This document shows positions 1-8,307 of a DNA stretch of 52,847 bases, piece after piece. Origin of the DNA: Rhizobium sp. Q54. Its GTDB lineage: Bacteria; Pseudomonadota; Alphaproteobacteria; Reyranellales; Reyranellaceae. A program made the position numbers and the translations under genes. The DNA lies in the NCBI GenBank assembly GCA_945903635.1, contig CAMDOT010000012.1, positions 1 through 52,847 on the forward strand. The letters run 5' to 3'. Numbering within the stretch: position 1 is the stretch's first letter; each line of letters begins with the position of its first letter. The notes under the pieces were generated by a model. It ran no database searches, had not been told where the DNA came from, and was given only the letters and a program-made list of their open reading frames with translations.

Positions 1-31
1 CGCTCTTGGCGTCGAGCTATCCATCCGAGGG

Positions 32-62
32 GTAGGATTTGATAGGTTGACTAATATCCTAC
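32..62. repeat. Inverted repeat GTAGGAT/ATCCTAC
   Basis: GTAGGAT at 32-38 is matched by its reverse complement ATCCTAC at 56-62 across a 17-base spacer that also holds a TTGACT hexamer. It could be an operator or a weak hairpin. No function can be assigned from sequence alone. Confidence 0.35.
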
Positions 63-168
63 TTCCTGCTACAGCAAAAACATGACCTTTCGCCACCCGA
101 CCCTTGCCCGCAGCCCTGCCCTCGGCACGACGTCATTGTCGGCGACGCACCGACGTGAAATTCGACAC

Positions 169-271
169 TTGGTGTCCAACGCCACCCGCCGGGACAGCGA
201 TCTATTCCCCTGCGAAATCAACCGGTTGGCAGGGCACGCGTACCCGGCAATCGACGTAGACTGGTGTCCAA
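169..271. promoter_or_regulatory. Paired TTGG-TGT-CCAA operator-like palindromes
   Basis: TTGGTGTCCAA at 169-179 is an 11-base palindrome around TGT. A near copy, CTGGTGTCCAA, lies at 261-271, about 92 bases (roughly nine helical turns) downstream. Two similarly built sites before the start of the amidohydrolase suggest a dimeric repressor or activator, but no regulator gene is adjacent. Confidence 0.3.
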
Positions 272-314
272 GTGACTCAAAGCCCGGGAATTCGCGACAG
301 CAATGGAAAGTGAC

Positions 315-1442
315 ATGAACGATCTGGTTCTCAAAGGCGGCAGGCTCGTCGACCCCTCGCAAGGCATCGACAAGGTGACCGACATCGCCTTCGCCGGCGG
401 CAAGGTTGCAGCCATCGGCGATGGCCTGGCGGGCAAGGACACGCGCGACGTTAAAGGCAAGATCGTCTCGCCCGGCCTGATCGACCTGCACACCCACGTC
501 TACTGGGGCGGCACCTCTTTGGGCGTCGAGGCCGAGTTGCTGGCGCGCACCGGCGGAGTCACCACCTTCATCGATGCCGGCAGCGCCGGGCCCGGAAATT
601 TCCACGGCTTCCGCAAGCATGTGATCGAGCCCTCGCCCGTCCGCATCCTGCCCTACCTCAACGTCTCCTTCCCCGGCATCTTCGCCTTCTCCAAGACGGT
701 GATGGTGGGCGAGTGTGCCGACATGCGGCTGATCGATCCGCGCGAGGCCGTGCGCGTCGCGCTGGAGCACAAGGACCTGGTGCTGGGCATCAAGGTGCGG
801 GTCGGCAAGTCGGCAAGCGCCGATTCCGGCATGATGCCATTCCATATCGCCCTCGACGTCGCCGAAGAAGCCGGCCTGCCGCTGATGGCCCATCTCGATG
901 CGCCGCCGCCGTCGCGCAACGAGGTGGTGAGCCTGATGCGCAAGGGCGATGTGCTGACGCACTGCTTCCGCCCCTTCCCCAACGCGCCGATCGCGCCCGA
1001 CGGCAAGGTGCGGGAGGAGATCCTGGCGGCCCGTGCGCGCGGCGTGATCTTCGACATCGGCCATGGTGGCGGTTCGTTCGGATTCGGCACGACGCGCGGC
1101 ATGCTGGCGGCGGGCTTCCTGCCCGACGTGATCTCGTCGGACGTGCATGTGATCTCGATCGAGGGACCGGCTTTCGATCTCCTCACCACCATGTCGAAGT
1201 TCCTCTGCCTCGGCGTCGACCTGCCGACGGTGATCAAGCTCGCGACGATGAATCCGGCCGCGGCGATCAAGCGGCCGGATCTCGGCACGCTGAAAGTCGG
1301 CAGCATCGGCGAGGCCACCGTGATCGATATCGCCAAGGGCAAATTCGATTATGCCGATTCGATCGGTGAGCGGATGATCGGCGAGCAGCGGCTGCTCTCG
1401 GCCGGCGTGGTGCTGGCGGGCCGCTGGTGGCATCCAACGTGA
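315..1442 (+). CDS. Amidohydrolase/deacetylase family metallohydrolase (dihydroorotase-like)
   Basis: A 375-residue cytosolic TIM-barrel metal hydrolase of the amidohydrolase superfamily, in the group usually named amidohydrolase/deacetylase (relatives hydrolyse acetylated hydroxy acids or amides). Visible metal-site residues are the HxH pair at H59/H61 in GLIDLHTHVYWGG, the probable carbamylated lysine K160 in GIKVRVGK, H193 in MAHLD, H216 in LTHCF, and D276 in SSDVH. Typical N- and C-terminal beta-sandwich strands flank the barrel. I chose the ATG at 315 over the one at 303 because GGAAAG lies four bases upstream of it. The stop overlaps the GTG of the next gene. The substrate cannot be predicted; the neighbours give no pathway. 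Confidence 0.85.
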   Translation: MNDLVLKGGRLVDPSQGIDKVTDIAFAGGKVAAIGDGLAGKDTRDVKGKIVSPGLIDLHTHVYWGGTSLGVEAELLARTGGVTTFIDAGSAGPGNFHGFRKHVIEPSPVRILPYLNVSFPGIFAFSKTVMVGECADMRLIDPREAVRVALEHKDLVLGIKVRVGKSASADSGMMPFHIALDVAEEAGLPLMAHLDAPPPSRNEVVSLMRKGDVLTHCFRPFPNAPIAPDGKVREEILAARARGVIFDIGHGGGSFGFGTTRGMLAAGFLPDVISSDVHVISIEGPAFDLLTTMSKFLCLGVDLPTVIKLATMNPAAAIKRPDLGTLKVGSIGEATVIDIAKGKFDYADSIGERMIGEQRLLSAGVVLAGRWWHPT

Positions 1443-1672
1443 TCGACGAAACACCGGAGGAGCCGACCTCTCCCGCCTGCCTCGCCCACGAGGCCGACGA
1501 CGCCTACATGGGCTTCGCGACCAAGGCCGAGATCGCGGCGTTCCTGGCCGGACTCGACACCGCGGACGCCGACGCCATCCGGAAAATGCTGCCCCGGATT
1601 CGTGACGACATTCTGCACAAAGAGCTCAGCATCCGGCTGGTGGCTGTTGAGTCCCATGAATCAGGTAGCTGA
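1439..1672 (+). CDS. Small hypothetical protein translationally coupled to the amidohydrolase
   Basis: A 77-residue acidic soluble protein of unknown function. Its GTG start overlaps the upstream TGA as GTGA (1439-1442), a classic arrangement for coupled translation. An in-frame GTG at 1427 is an alternative. Features are the segment CLAHEADDAYMGF near residue 20 and a charged helix LPRIRDDILHKEL near the C terminus. From memory, this pair resembles the two ends of a family of larger alphaproteobacterial proteins, so it may be a shortened member; that is unverified. No signal peptide or membrane segment is seen. The overlap suggests a role alongside the amidohydrolase or merely shared expression. 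Confidence 0.6.
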   Translation: MIDETPEEPTSPACLAHEADDAYMGFATKAEIAAFLAGLDTADADAIRKMLPRIRDDILHKELSIRLVAVESHESGS

Positions 1673-1763
1673 ATCAGGCACTTAGAGGGGCGCGATTTTT
1701 CTGACGGAGGCTCGCAACCTCCACAGGCGGGACGTCGTTGATCGGGCATGGTCGGGCAGATTC

Positions 1764-1793
1764 AGCGTCGCCCTCCCCCAACCCAGCGACGCT
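1764..1793. repeat. Small hairpin AGCGTCG/CGACGCT
   Basis: AGCGTCG at 1764-1770 pairs with CGACGCT at 1787-1793 over a C-rich loop. It lies between the small coupled gene and the stronger terminator hairpin, and may contribute to transcript ending or stability. Confidence 0.35.
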
Positions 1794-1818
1794 CAGCCCT
1801 CCCCGCCCGGCCATATTA

Positions 1819-1858
1819 GCCCGCTCCCGAGGAAACTCGGGGGCGGGCTGCCTCTTTT
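1819..1858 (+). terminator. Rho-independent terminator, probably bidirectional
   Basis: A 13-base stem (1819-1831 with 1836-1848, one G-T wobble) closes a GAAA tetraloop. It is followed on the plus strand by TGCCTCTTTT. It sits between the plus-strand amidohydrolase pair and the minus-strand egtD, whose stop codon is in the T-rich tail, so it may end both transcripts. The minus-strand side lacks a clean T run. Confidence 0.75.
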
Positions 1859-2825
1859 AGGGGGCCGCTTCGAGATAGACGACGGCGAACAGGTGGGCGG
1901 GATCGGTCCACGTCTTGTCGATGGTGAAGCCGGCGCTCTTGGCCAGGGCCGCGATGCCGGCGTCGTCATACTTGTAGGAATATTCGGTATGGACGCGCTC
2001 GCCTTCGGCAAAATTGAAGACGCGGCCGGCGACGGTGACGGATTGCGCGGCGAGGCTGCGGAAGTAGATTTCGATGCGGCCCTCGTCTGGATCGTAGAAG
2101 GCGTCGTGGGCAAAGCGCGCCGTGTCGAAGGTGGCGCCGAGTTCGCGGTTCATGCGCCGCAGCAGGTTGAGGGTGAAGGCGGCGGTGACGCCCGCGGAGT
2201 CGTTGTAGGCGTCGTGCAGGCGCTGCGGATCCTTCCTGAGATCGACGCCCAGCACCATCGCACCGCGATCGCCCAGCAGGGTGCGGGCGCGACGCAGGAA
2301 CGACGTGGCGTCCTGTGGTTCGAGATTGCCGATCGTGGAGCCTGGAAAGAAGCCGAGACGCGGCGCGCCGTTCACGTCGGCCGGCAGCGTCGAGAGCGCC
2401 ATGTAGTCGGCACACACGGGCTCGACGCGAAGCCAGGGATAGTCGCGCCTGAGCTTGGCCGCCGTGGCATCGAGATGCTGGCGCGAGATGTCGATCGGCA
2501 CGTAGGCCGCGAGGTCGGGCATGGCATCGAGCAGCAGCCGCGTCTTGACGCTGGAGCCGCTGCCGAACTCCACCAATGCGCAGCCCGGCCCGGCCAGCCG
2601 CGCCAGTTCCGCGGCGCAGCTCCTCAGGATCCCGGTCTCAGTACGTGTGAGGTAATATTCCGGCAGCTCGCAGATCGCATCGAACAGCTCGGAGCCGCGC
2701 GCGTCGTAGAGGAACTTGGCCGGAATGGCGCGCGGCGAGCGCGCGAGGCCGGCCAGGACGGCATCGCGGAATTCCGCACGGTCATTGAACTCGACACGCT
2801 CCGAAGCGAGCAGGGAAACGTTCAT
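1857..2825 (-). CDS. egtD: L-histidine N(alpha)-methyltransferase EgtD
   Basis: Trimethylates L-histidine to hercynine with S-adenosylmethionine, the first step of ergothioneine synthesis in the cytosol. The 322-residue length is normal. The SAM-binding motif EFGSGSS is at about 86-92, FFPGSTIGN (histidine-site asparagine) at about 159-167, and the conserved [11 protein letters not shown] and HTEYSYKY segments follow. The start at 2825 gives an ATGA overlap with the stop of egtB (2822-2825), so the two are translated as a coupled pair. A longer frame upstream is ruled out because it would run through egtB. No egtA, egtC or egtE gene lies nearby, as in the two-gene egtBD arrangement found in many proteobacteria. 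Confidence 0.95.
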   Translation of the reverse strand: MNVSLLASERVEFNDRAEFRDAVLAGLARSPRAIPAKFLYDARGSELFDAICELPEYYLTRTETGILRSCAAELARLAGPGCALVEFGSGSSVKTRLLLDAMPDLAAYVPIDISRQHLDATAAKLRRDYPWLRVEPVCADYMALSTLPADVNGAPRLGFFPGSTIGNLEPQDATSFLRRARTLLGDRGAMVLGVDLRKDPQRLHDAYNDSAGVTAAFTLNLLRRMNRELGATFDTARFAHDAFYDPDEGRIEIYFRSLAAQSVTVAGRVFNFAEGERVHTEYSYKYDDAGIAALAKSAGFTIDKTWTDPAHLFAVVYLEAAP

Positions 2826-4033
2826 CGCAGATCCTCCGCCAGGCGAATGCCGCCGAACATCCATCGCGCATCGGGTGGGAAGAAGTTGCGATAGGTCGTG
2901 CGTATATGGTTCGCCGGCGTGGCGGTGCAACCGCCGCGCAGGACCATCTGGTTGGCCATGAACTTGCCGTTATACTCACCGATCGCGCCCGGCGGCTCGC
3001 GATAGCCGGGATAGGCGACGTAGGGGCTGGACGTCCATTCCCAGACCTCGCCCATACCCTGAAGCGCCGCGGCACCCGCTTCCCATTCCGCCTCGCGCGG
3101 CAAGCGCTTGCCCGCCCACTTGGCGAAGGCCGCCGCCTCGTAGGCGCTGACGTGGCACACCGGCTCTGATGGCTGCAGGGCGCGCAGGCCGGAGAGCGTG
3201 AACACGTGCCAGCTTCCGTCCTTCTTTTCCCAATAGAGTGGCGCTTCCCAGCCACGCTGGTTGACGCAGTCCCAGCCGGCCGACAGCCAGAATTCGGGCC
3301 GGCGGTAGCCGCCGTCCTCGATGAAGGCGAGATACTCGGCACCGTTGGTCGGCCGCGACGCCAGCGCGAACGGCTCCAGCCAAACGCGATGACGCGGCCC
3401 TTCGTTGTCGAAGGCGAAGCCCTGGTCATCGTGTCCAATCTCGACCAGCCCGCCCTCGAATGCGGTCCACGCAAGGGCTGATGCTGCCGACACCGCGGCG
3501 TGCGGGGCGGCCCGATAGGCCGGACGCAGGGGATTGAACGACAGCATGTGCTTGGCATCCATCAGGATCAGCTCCTGGTGCTGCTGCTCATGGTGCAGGC
3601 CGAGCTCGACCAGGGACTGCACGTTGGCCGCACCTCGCTCGAGCAGCTCGGCCATGGCATCGGAGACGTGGCGGCGATAGGCCATGATCTCGTCGACGCC
3701 GGGCCGCGAGACCAGGCCGCGCTGCGGACGCGGGTGCCGAGGACCCACGGCCTCGTAGTAGGAATTGAAGAGATACTCGTAGGCCGGATCGAAGACGCGG
3801 TAGCCCGGCGCGTGGGGACGCAGCACGAACGTCTCGAAGAACCACGTCGTGTGCGCGAGATGCCACTTGGTCGGGCTGGCATCCGGCATCGACTGCACGG
3901 TCTGATCCTCGGGCGACAGAGGCGCTGCCAGCTGCTCGGTCTGGCCACGAACCGCCAGGAAACGCGCGATGGACTCCGGGGCCCCGGCCTGGACGACTTG
4001 GGTCTGGACGGCTTGCGTTACCTTATTCGACAC
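2822..4033 (-). CDS. egtB: Ergothioneine biosynthesis sulfoxide synthase EgtB
   Basis: A nonheme-iron enzyme that joins hercynine to a cysteine-containing thiol (cysteine or gamma-glutamylcysteine) using oxygen, giving the sulfoxide precursor of ergothioneine. The 403 residues comprise an N-terminal DinB-like domain with iron-ligand histidines in [12 protein letters not shown] (about 57-67) and LHHEQQHQE (about 146-154). A C-terminal FGE-sulfatase domain carries [16 protein letters not shown] and a GGIRL end. I chose the GTG at 4033 because GGAGG lies four bases upstream; no better ATG exists in the region before the divergent gene at 4152. It overlaps egtD by four bases. The absence of egtA and egtC means the sulfur donor cannot be decided here. 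Confidence 0.93.
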   Translation of the reverse strand: MSNKVTQAVQTQVVQAGAPESIARFLAVRGQTEQLAAPLSPEDQTVQSMPDASPTKWHLAHTTWFFETFVLRPHAPGYRVFDPAYEYLFNSYYEAVGPRHPRPQRGLVSRPGVDEIMAYRRHVSDAMAELLERGAANVQSLVELGLHHEQQHQELILMDAKHMLSFNPLRPAYRAAPHAAVSAASALAWTAFEGGLVEIGHDDQGFAFDNEGPRHRVWLEPFALASRPTNGAEYLAFIEDGGYRRPEFWLSAGWDCVNQRGWEAPLYWEKKDGSWHVFTLSGLRALQPSEPVCHVSAYEAAAFAKWAGKRLPREAEWEAGAAALQGMGEVWEWTSSPYVAYPGYREPPGAIGEYNGKFMANQMVLRGGCTATPANHIRTTYRNFFPPDARWMFGGIRLAEDLR

Positions 4034-4151
4034 GACACCTCCGCACCGCACGCAACGCCCGCCGACGATAGCGGGTTGCGATAGCCGGTTGCAATGCGCC
4101 CGTCGCGCATCCACTTTTGGCAGCCTCGACCTGTCCACCAGAGGGACGCAA

Positions 4152-5063
4152 GTGCCGATTTGCGAGATCGACCCGTGGCGCACTCAATACTTCGAGAGTG
4201 CGAAATGTCCCGACGACATCTTCATACCGACTGAGGACAGTGACGCCTGGACGTGGAACCCGGCGCACCGCTGGGTCTACGACAAGCTGGCCGTCGCCAC
4301 GAGCCAAGGCCTCGATGCCGCCCCGCACGGCGTCGCACCCGTTCGCTATCCGGTATTCTCCAAGCCGATCTACAATCTAAAGGGCATGGGGGTGGGCAGC
4401 CGCGTGCTCGGCTCGGAGGCCGACTATGTCGAGGCCTACCGGCCCGGCCACATGTGGAGCACCCTGCTCGAAGGCGACCACGTCAGCAGCGACACCGCCG
4501 TCGTCGACGGCGTCCCCCATTGGTGGCGTCACGCCCGCGGCGCGGCCAGCGGCGACGGGACCTTCGATTATTGGGAAGTGCATGCCAGCCCGATGCCCGC
4601 CGTCGAGGAATGGTGCGGCGCGTGGTGTCGCCGTTACCTCGCGGGCTACACCGGCATGGTCAATCTCGAGACCATCGGTGGGCGCATCATCGAGGTCCAC
4701 CTGCGCTTCGCCGACCAGTGGCCCGATCTCTATGGCGCGGGCTGGGTCGAGGCGTTGGTCCGCCTCTATGCCGTGGGCCAATGGCAGTTCGACGATTCGA
4801 ACCGGCGCACGGGCTACAGCGTCGTGTTGTTCGCCCCGCATGGTGCGCGTTATCGCCACCCGCCGCAGGCGCTGCAGGCAGCGATCGTCGGCCTGCCCGG
4901 CATCTCCAGTGTCCAGATCACCTTCCATGAGGAGCTAGCACCCGGCCGCCATGCCATGCCGCCAGGCGGCTTCCGGCTGGCGATCATCAACTGCTGGAAC
5001 CGCGACGCAGGCAATGCGGCGCGCGACAAGCTCCGCATGCACTTCGAGGCGGCGCGCGCCTAA
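4152..5063 (+). CDS. ATP-grasp-like protein divergent from egtBD
   Basis: A 303-residue soluble protein that I do not recognise as a named enzyme, but it has ATP-grasp character. It has a lysine-rich nucleotide segment [17 protein letters not shown] (about 66-82), an acidic strand [10 protein letters not shown] (about 105-114), and [18 protein letters not shown] near 173-190, where acidic residues and N/Q fall as in the metal-binding part of ATP-grasp ligases. The GTG start at 4152 has GAGGG six bases upstream and leaves a 118-base divergent promoter region shared with egtB. The neighbourhood suggests a peptide- or amide-forming step related to ergothioneine or hercynine, but that is inference. 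It could equally be an unrelated carboxylate-amine ligase. Confidence 0.65.
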   Translation: MPICEIDPWRTQYFESAKCPDDIFIPTEDSDAWTWNPAHRWVYDKLAVATSQGLDAAPHGVAPVRYPVFSKPIYNLKGMGVGSRVLGSEADYVEAYRPGHMWSTLLEGDHVSSDTAVVDGVPHWWRHARGAASGDGTFDYWEVHASPMPAVEEWCGAWCRRYLAGYTGMVNLETIGGRIIEVHLRFADQWPDLYGAGWVEALVRLYAVGQWQFDDSNRRTGYSVVLFAPHGARYRHPPQALQAAIVGLPGISSVQITFHEELAPGRHAMPPGGFRLAIINCWNRDAGNAARDKLRMHFEAARA

Positions 5064-5084
5064 TCACCCAAGGATTATGGCCGC

Positions 5085-5252
5085 TCAGAGATTCCGGCGG
5101 ATGAGGCCGGCGAAGAGGCTGATCACGAACATGACGAGCGCGATCACGAAGAGAATCTGCGCCATGCCCGTCGCCGTCGACGCGATCCCGCCGAAGCCGA
5201 AGACGGCGGCCACCAATGCGATCACGAGAAACATCAACGCCCAGTACAGCAT
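5085..5252 (-). CDS. DUF1328 (UPF0391, YtjA-like) small membrane protein
   Basis: A 55-residue inner-membrane protein with two hydrophobic helices (about 4-24 and 31-50) and the family start [20 protein letters not shown]. The function is unknown; relatives are often stress-induced. The start at 5252 is supported by GGAG seven bases upstream and by the family's usual length. An exact EcfG-type promoter (GGAAC-N16-CGTT) lies 46-70 bases upstream, so expression under general stress is likely. The gene is convergent with the ATP-grasp-like gene and divergent from the DUF2177 gene. Confidence 0.88.
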   Translation of the reverse strand: MLYWALMFLVIALVAAVFGFGGIASTATGMAQILFVIALVMFVISLFAGLIRRNL

Positions 5253-5297
5253 TACACTCTCCATCGATGGCCCCGTGACATCGGAGGCTGATGGAGC

Positions 5298-5322
5298 AAC
5301 GTGGGGCAGCCCGGCAAGTTCC
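5298..5322 (-). promoter_or_regulatory. EcfG-type stress promoter of the DUF1328 gene
   Basis: Read on the minus strand, GGAAC (5322-5318) is followed after exactly 16 bases by CGTT (5301-5298), the known consensus for EcfG sigma factors. The expected transcript start lies about 40 bases before the DUF1328 ATG. On the plus strand the same bases read GCAAC-N17-GTT (5296-5320) and face the DUF2177 gene, so the element could work in both directions. Confidence 0.75.
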
Positions 5323-5370
5323 GGGCCCCTCATTAGGCGGCAACGGCGCGATTGGGCTACAGTGCCTTCG

Positions 5371-5778
5371 ATGAAGTCCCTTGTGGTTGGCTATCTCGTG
5401 GCGCTCGGCGCCTTGGCCGTTCTCGACGCCCTGTGGTTGGGCGTGGTCAGTCGCGAATTCTACAAGGCCCGCCTGGGCCAGCTGCTGCTCGACCGGCCGC
5501 TGTGGTCGGTGGCGATCCTGTTCTACTTGATCCATGCCGCCGGCATCGCCGTGTTCGCCCTGCCCCCCGCCCTGGCTCTCGGCAGCTGGGTCGCCGCCGT
5601 GCTCTACGGCGCGCTGTTCGGCTTCTGCGTCTATGCCGCCTACGACATCACCAATCTCGCCACCCTGCGCGGCTGGTCGATGGCGCTCAGCCTGGTCGAT
5701 CTGGCCTGGGGCGCCGTCGCGACGTCGGCGGCGACCCTCGTTGCGTTCCTCGTCGTGCGGTCCGTTCAGGCGTCCTGA
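5371..5778 (+). CDS. DUF2177 family membrane protein
   Basis: A 135-residue integral membrane protein with four predicted helices, beginning [20 protein letters not shown] and containing the family segments DALWLGVV and [15 protein letters not shown]. The biochemical role is unknown. The ATG at 5371 is the family start; no strong Shine-Dalgarno sequence is visible. It is divergent from the DUF1328 gene across a region with an EcfG-type promoter that is nearly symmetric, so the two may be co-regulated. Its stop abuts the stop of the convergent GNAT gene with no intervening base. Confidence 0.85.
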   Translation: MKSLVVGYLVALGALAVLDALWLGVVSREFYKARLGQLLLDRPLWSVAILFYLIHAAGIAVFALPPALALGSWVAAVLYGALFGFCVYAAYDITNLATLRGWSMALSLVDLAWGAVATSAATLVAFLVVRSVQAS

Positions 5779-6075
5779 TCAGGCTTGCTGATTCTGGGCG
5801 TCCCGATTATGGGCATCATCATATTCCGGATGCCGGCGCACGAAAGCGACCACGAAGCTGCAAGCCGGCACGATCTTGAAACCGCGCTTGCGGGTGTCGT
5901 CCAGCGCGGCACGGACCAGTCGCGCGCCAATGCCCTTGCCCTCGTCGGCCGGCGGCACTTCCGTGTGGGTGAAGACCAGACGGTCACCCTGCTGGCGATA
6001 GACGGCGATCGCCAGCCCATGCTCGGTCTCGAGTTCGTAGCGACCCTGCGCTTCGTTGTGCCTCACTGTCTGCAT
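5779..6075 (-). CDS. GNAT family N-acetyltransferase (COG2388 type)
   Basis: A 98-residue single-domain acetyltransferase of the short YjdJ/COG2388 type. The acetyl-CoA loop is visible in DEGKGIGARLV, followed by RKRGFKIVPACSFV and the terminal RRHPEYDD typical of the group. The substrate is unknown. Its ATG shares one base with the TGA of the upstream solute-binding protein gene (TGATG at 6077-6073), so it is translated by coupling; a longer frame upstream would overlap that gene and is not needed. Confidence 0.85.
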   Translation of the reverse strand: MQTVRHNEAQGRYELETEHGLAIAVYRQQGDRLVFTHTEVPPADEGKGIGARLVRAALDDTRKRGFKIVPACSFVVAFVRRHPEYDDAHNRDAQNQQA

Positions 6076-7646
6076 CAGCGATCGACCTCCCAGAACATCG
6101 GGTACGACGACTGGATCATGCCCTTGAGGTCGCTGCGATAACCCGCCGCGATGCTGAACTGGCCCCACATCACGGCCGGCACCAGCTCATAGGCGATGAC
6201 CTGGATCTCGGCGGCGATACGCTTGCGATCCTCCAACGTTCCGGCCTCGGTAAAAGCCTTCAGCAGCTTGGGAATGCGCTCGTCGCACGACCAGCCCGGG
6301 AATTCATTGCAGGTCGCTGCCACGTAGAAATGGGTGAGCGGCGTGAACATGTCGGTGCCGTTCGAATAGACCGGAAACATCGACCAGCCTTCCTTCTTGG
6401 CCCGCCGGGCGAGAATCGTCGGCCAGTCGCGCGGCTGTTCCTCGACCGTGAAACCGACGTCGCGCATGTTCTGTGCGAGAACGCGCGCCGCCGTCTGGCT
6501 GATGGAGCCGGCGACTTCAAGAATGATCACCGTCTCGCCCTTGTAGCCGGACGCCTTCAGTTCGGCGCGGGCTGCTGCCAGATCGAGCTTGGCGCCGGCC
6601 GAACCCGCGTCGGTGCTGAGCGGCGTGCCGCACATCCAGAACGACGGACAGGACTTGGCCTTGAAACGATCGGGCACGCCGATGGCGGTCAATGTCGCGT
6701 CCTGGTCGACGAGCTTCCACAGCACGCGCCGCACTGCCGGATTGTCGAAGGGAGGTGCGGCATGGTTCAGGCGGAAGTTGCCCTGGAACTGATGCAAGCC
6801 TCCCAACCCTATCAGCTTCACCGCCCGCTCCTTCTCCAGGAGCGGCAGCATGTCGAAGGGCAGGTACTGCATGTAATCGATCTCGCCCGCCATCAGCGCG
6901 TTGGCGCCGGTCGACTGGTCGGGCATGACGCGCAGCACGAGGCGATCGATCTTCACGTTCTTGCCGCCTGCCAGGAAGTCGGGCTTCTCCTTGCGCGGCA
7001 CGTAGTCGGGGTTGCGCTCGAGCACCATCTGGTTGCCTGGCCGCCACTCGCTCTTGACGAACCGGAAGGGTCCCGAGCCGATCGGCTCGGGGATACGCTG
7101 GTCGCCTGGCGTCGCCGCCAGTCGCGCCGGCATCATCGCCGGCAGCGGCGCGTTCGGCTTGCCGAGGACATCCAGCAGCAGCGGAAACGGCGCCTTGAGC
7201 ACGAGCTTGAAGGTCTTGGCATCGACGGCCTCGAGCGACACGGTGTCGGCCAGCAGCATCTTGCCGAGCGCGTCACGCCCGCCCCAGCGCTTGAGCGATG
7301 CCACGCAGTCCGCCGCCGTGACCGGCGCGCCGTCATGCCACTTGAGGCCATCCCGCAGGGTGAAGCTCCAAGTGAGCTTGTCGTCGCTGCTCTGCCAGGT
7401 GTCGACCATCTGCGGCTTGATTTCGCCCGCCTCGTTCATGGCGAACAGCGTGTCGAAGACGTGTGTCGAGAATGTCCGGGTGATGGCCACCGTGGTGGCA
7501 TGGGGATCGAGGATCGTCGCTTCGGATTCGAGTACGACCGTCAACGATTTCGCGGCGCGAGCCTCTCTTGGCCGGACCAGGGACAGCCCTGCCAGCGCCA
7601 CACCACCCGTCAATGCCGCCCGACGCCCGAAATCATTGCTACGCAT
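6075..7646 (-). CDS. ABC transporter substrate-binding protein, family 5 (peptide/nickel type)
   Basis: A 523-residue periplasmic solute-binding protein of the SBP_bac_5 family (dipeptide, oligopeptide, nickel or similar ligand). The N terminus has a twin-arginine-like signal, RRAALTGG, followed by a hydrophobic stretch and an AREARA cleavage region near residue 31. Family landmarks are LRDGLKWHDGAPVTAAD, PIGSGPFRF and the NPDY segment. GAGGGG lies about seven bases before the ATG. No permease or ATPase genes accompany it, so it is an orphan here; only the GNAT gene follows, overlapping by one base. The ligand cannot be deduced. Confidence 0.9.
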   Translation of the reverse strand: MRSNDFGRRAALTGGVALAGLSLVRPREARAAKSLTVVLESEATILDPHATTVAITRTFSTHVFDTLFAMNEAGEIKPQMVDTWQSSDDKLTWSFTLRDGLKWHDGAPVTAADCVASLKRWGGRDALGKMLLADTVSLEAVDAKTFKLVLKAPFPLLLDVLGKPNAPLPAMMPARLAATPGDQRIPEPIGSGPFRFVKSEWRPGNQMVLERNPDYVPRKEKPDFLAGGKNVKIDRLVLRVMPDQSTGANALMAGEIDYMQYLPFDMLPLLEKERAVKLIGLGGLHQFQGNFRLNHAAPPFDNPAVRRVLWKLVDQDATLTAIGVPDRFKAKSCPSFWMCGTPLSTDAGSAGAKLDLAAARAELKASGYKGETVIILEVAGSISQTAARVLAQNMRDVGFTVEEQPRDWPTILARRAKKEGWSMFPVYSNGTDMFTPLTHFYVAATCNEFPGWSCDERIPKLLKAFTEAGTLEDRKRIAAEIQVIAYELVPAVMWGQFSIAAGYRSDLKGMIQSSYPMFWEVDR

Positions 7647-7718
7647 ACACGCCCCCTCTCAGTCCAAAAAGGGAGCGTAGCGACTTTTCAGAGGCGCGCA
7701 AATTGCAGCGAATAATGC

Positions 7719-8273
7719 CTAGGTAGGCGAAAGGATCTGGCACATGACACGATCGACGAAGATATCCACGCGCGGCCCAAATACCTGCAGAGCCAGGCGC
7801 TCGCCAGGACCTGCCGGCGGAACGATCACGCGTGTATCCTCGACCTTGCGACCTGCGTTGGTGAACAGGCAGCCGACCACGGTATCCACCGTGGCGGCGC
7901 TGTTGTTTGTCACGTACAGGGCCGTGACCCATCGCTCGCCAGGGATGGCCTGCAGCGACGCACCGTCCAGTGTCACAAGCGGCACGCTGGGCCCGGCCGT
8001 GACAGGCAGCACGCCCATCAGTTGAGCGCGTGGCCGCTGAACGGTCACGCCTTCGATGACAGCACGCTGCGCCTGCGGGTCGAACGCTTTGTCTTGGCTC
8101 GACGTCGCCGGCGCAGAGGCTCGCTGTTCGTCCTTGCTCACGTTGTAGGGCGTCCAGACCTTGCCGGTCTTGGGATCCCGGAACTCGGCCGTCTGGGCAA
8201 ATGCCGACATGCCAAGAGCAACGGCCAGCACGGCAGCGCCCGTGATTGTAGCGAGACGACCTATCCGTTCCAT
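7719..8273 (-). CDS. Secreted hypothetical protein, FRDP-TG family member A
   Basis: A 184-residue exported protein of unknown function. A signal peptide spans about residues 1-26 (hydrophobic core ITGAAVLAVALGMSAFA). The mature part begins with EFRDPKTGKVWTPYNV and includes VTAGPSVPLVTL, CLFTNAG and a terminal FVDRVMCQI. A clear paralogue with the same landmarks is encoded at 17044-17637. Two cysteines, in GCLFTNAG and VMCQI, are shared by both and may form a disulfide. I chose ATG 8273 because AAAGG lies at the right distance; 8282 is possible. It follows csbD after 34 bases with no room for a separate promoter, so it is probably co-transcribed and stress-controlled. Confidence 0.75.
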   Translation of the reverse strand: MERIGRLATITGAAVLAVALGMSAFAQTAEFRDPKTGKVWTPYNVSKDEQRASAPATSSQDKAFDPQAQRAVIEGVTVQRPRAQLMGVLPVTAGPSVPLVTLDGASLQAIPGERWVTALYVTNNSAATVDTVVGCLFTNAGRKVEDTRVIVPPAGPGERLALQVFGPRVDIFVDRVMCQILSPT

Positions 8274-8307
8274 GGATCCCATCCTTTGAGCAGCGACTGC
8301 CCGCCGA

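Larger units (their letters stand above)
1..314. other. Leader region without a convincing gene
   Basis: No coding sequence I trust lies here. One short open frame on the plus strand (82-318) has no ribosome binding site and a composition typical of chance frames in GC-rich DNA. The stretch instead carries two kinds of symmetric sequence that could be regulatory: an inverted repeat at 32-62 and two similar small palindromes at 169-179 and 261-271. Both lie upstream of the amidohydrolase that starts at 315, so this is best read as its promoter and leader. Confidence 0.5.

Noticed and set aside
82..318. 78-codon plus-strand frame before the amidohydrolase
   Set aside because: No ribosome site, no domain, and it overlaps palindromes that look regulatory.
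4040..4110. GCAAC-N17-CGTT on the minus strand before egtB as an EcfG promoter
   Set aside because: It has both a variant -35 and longer spacing, and it lies within GC-rich direct repeats of GGTTGC, so a chance match is likely.
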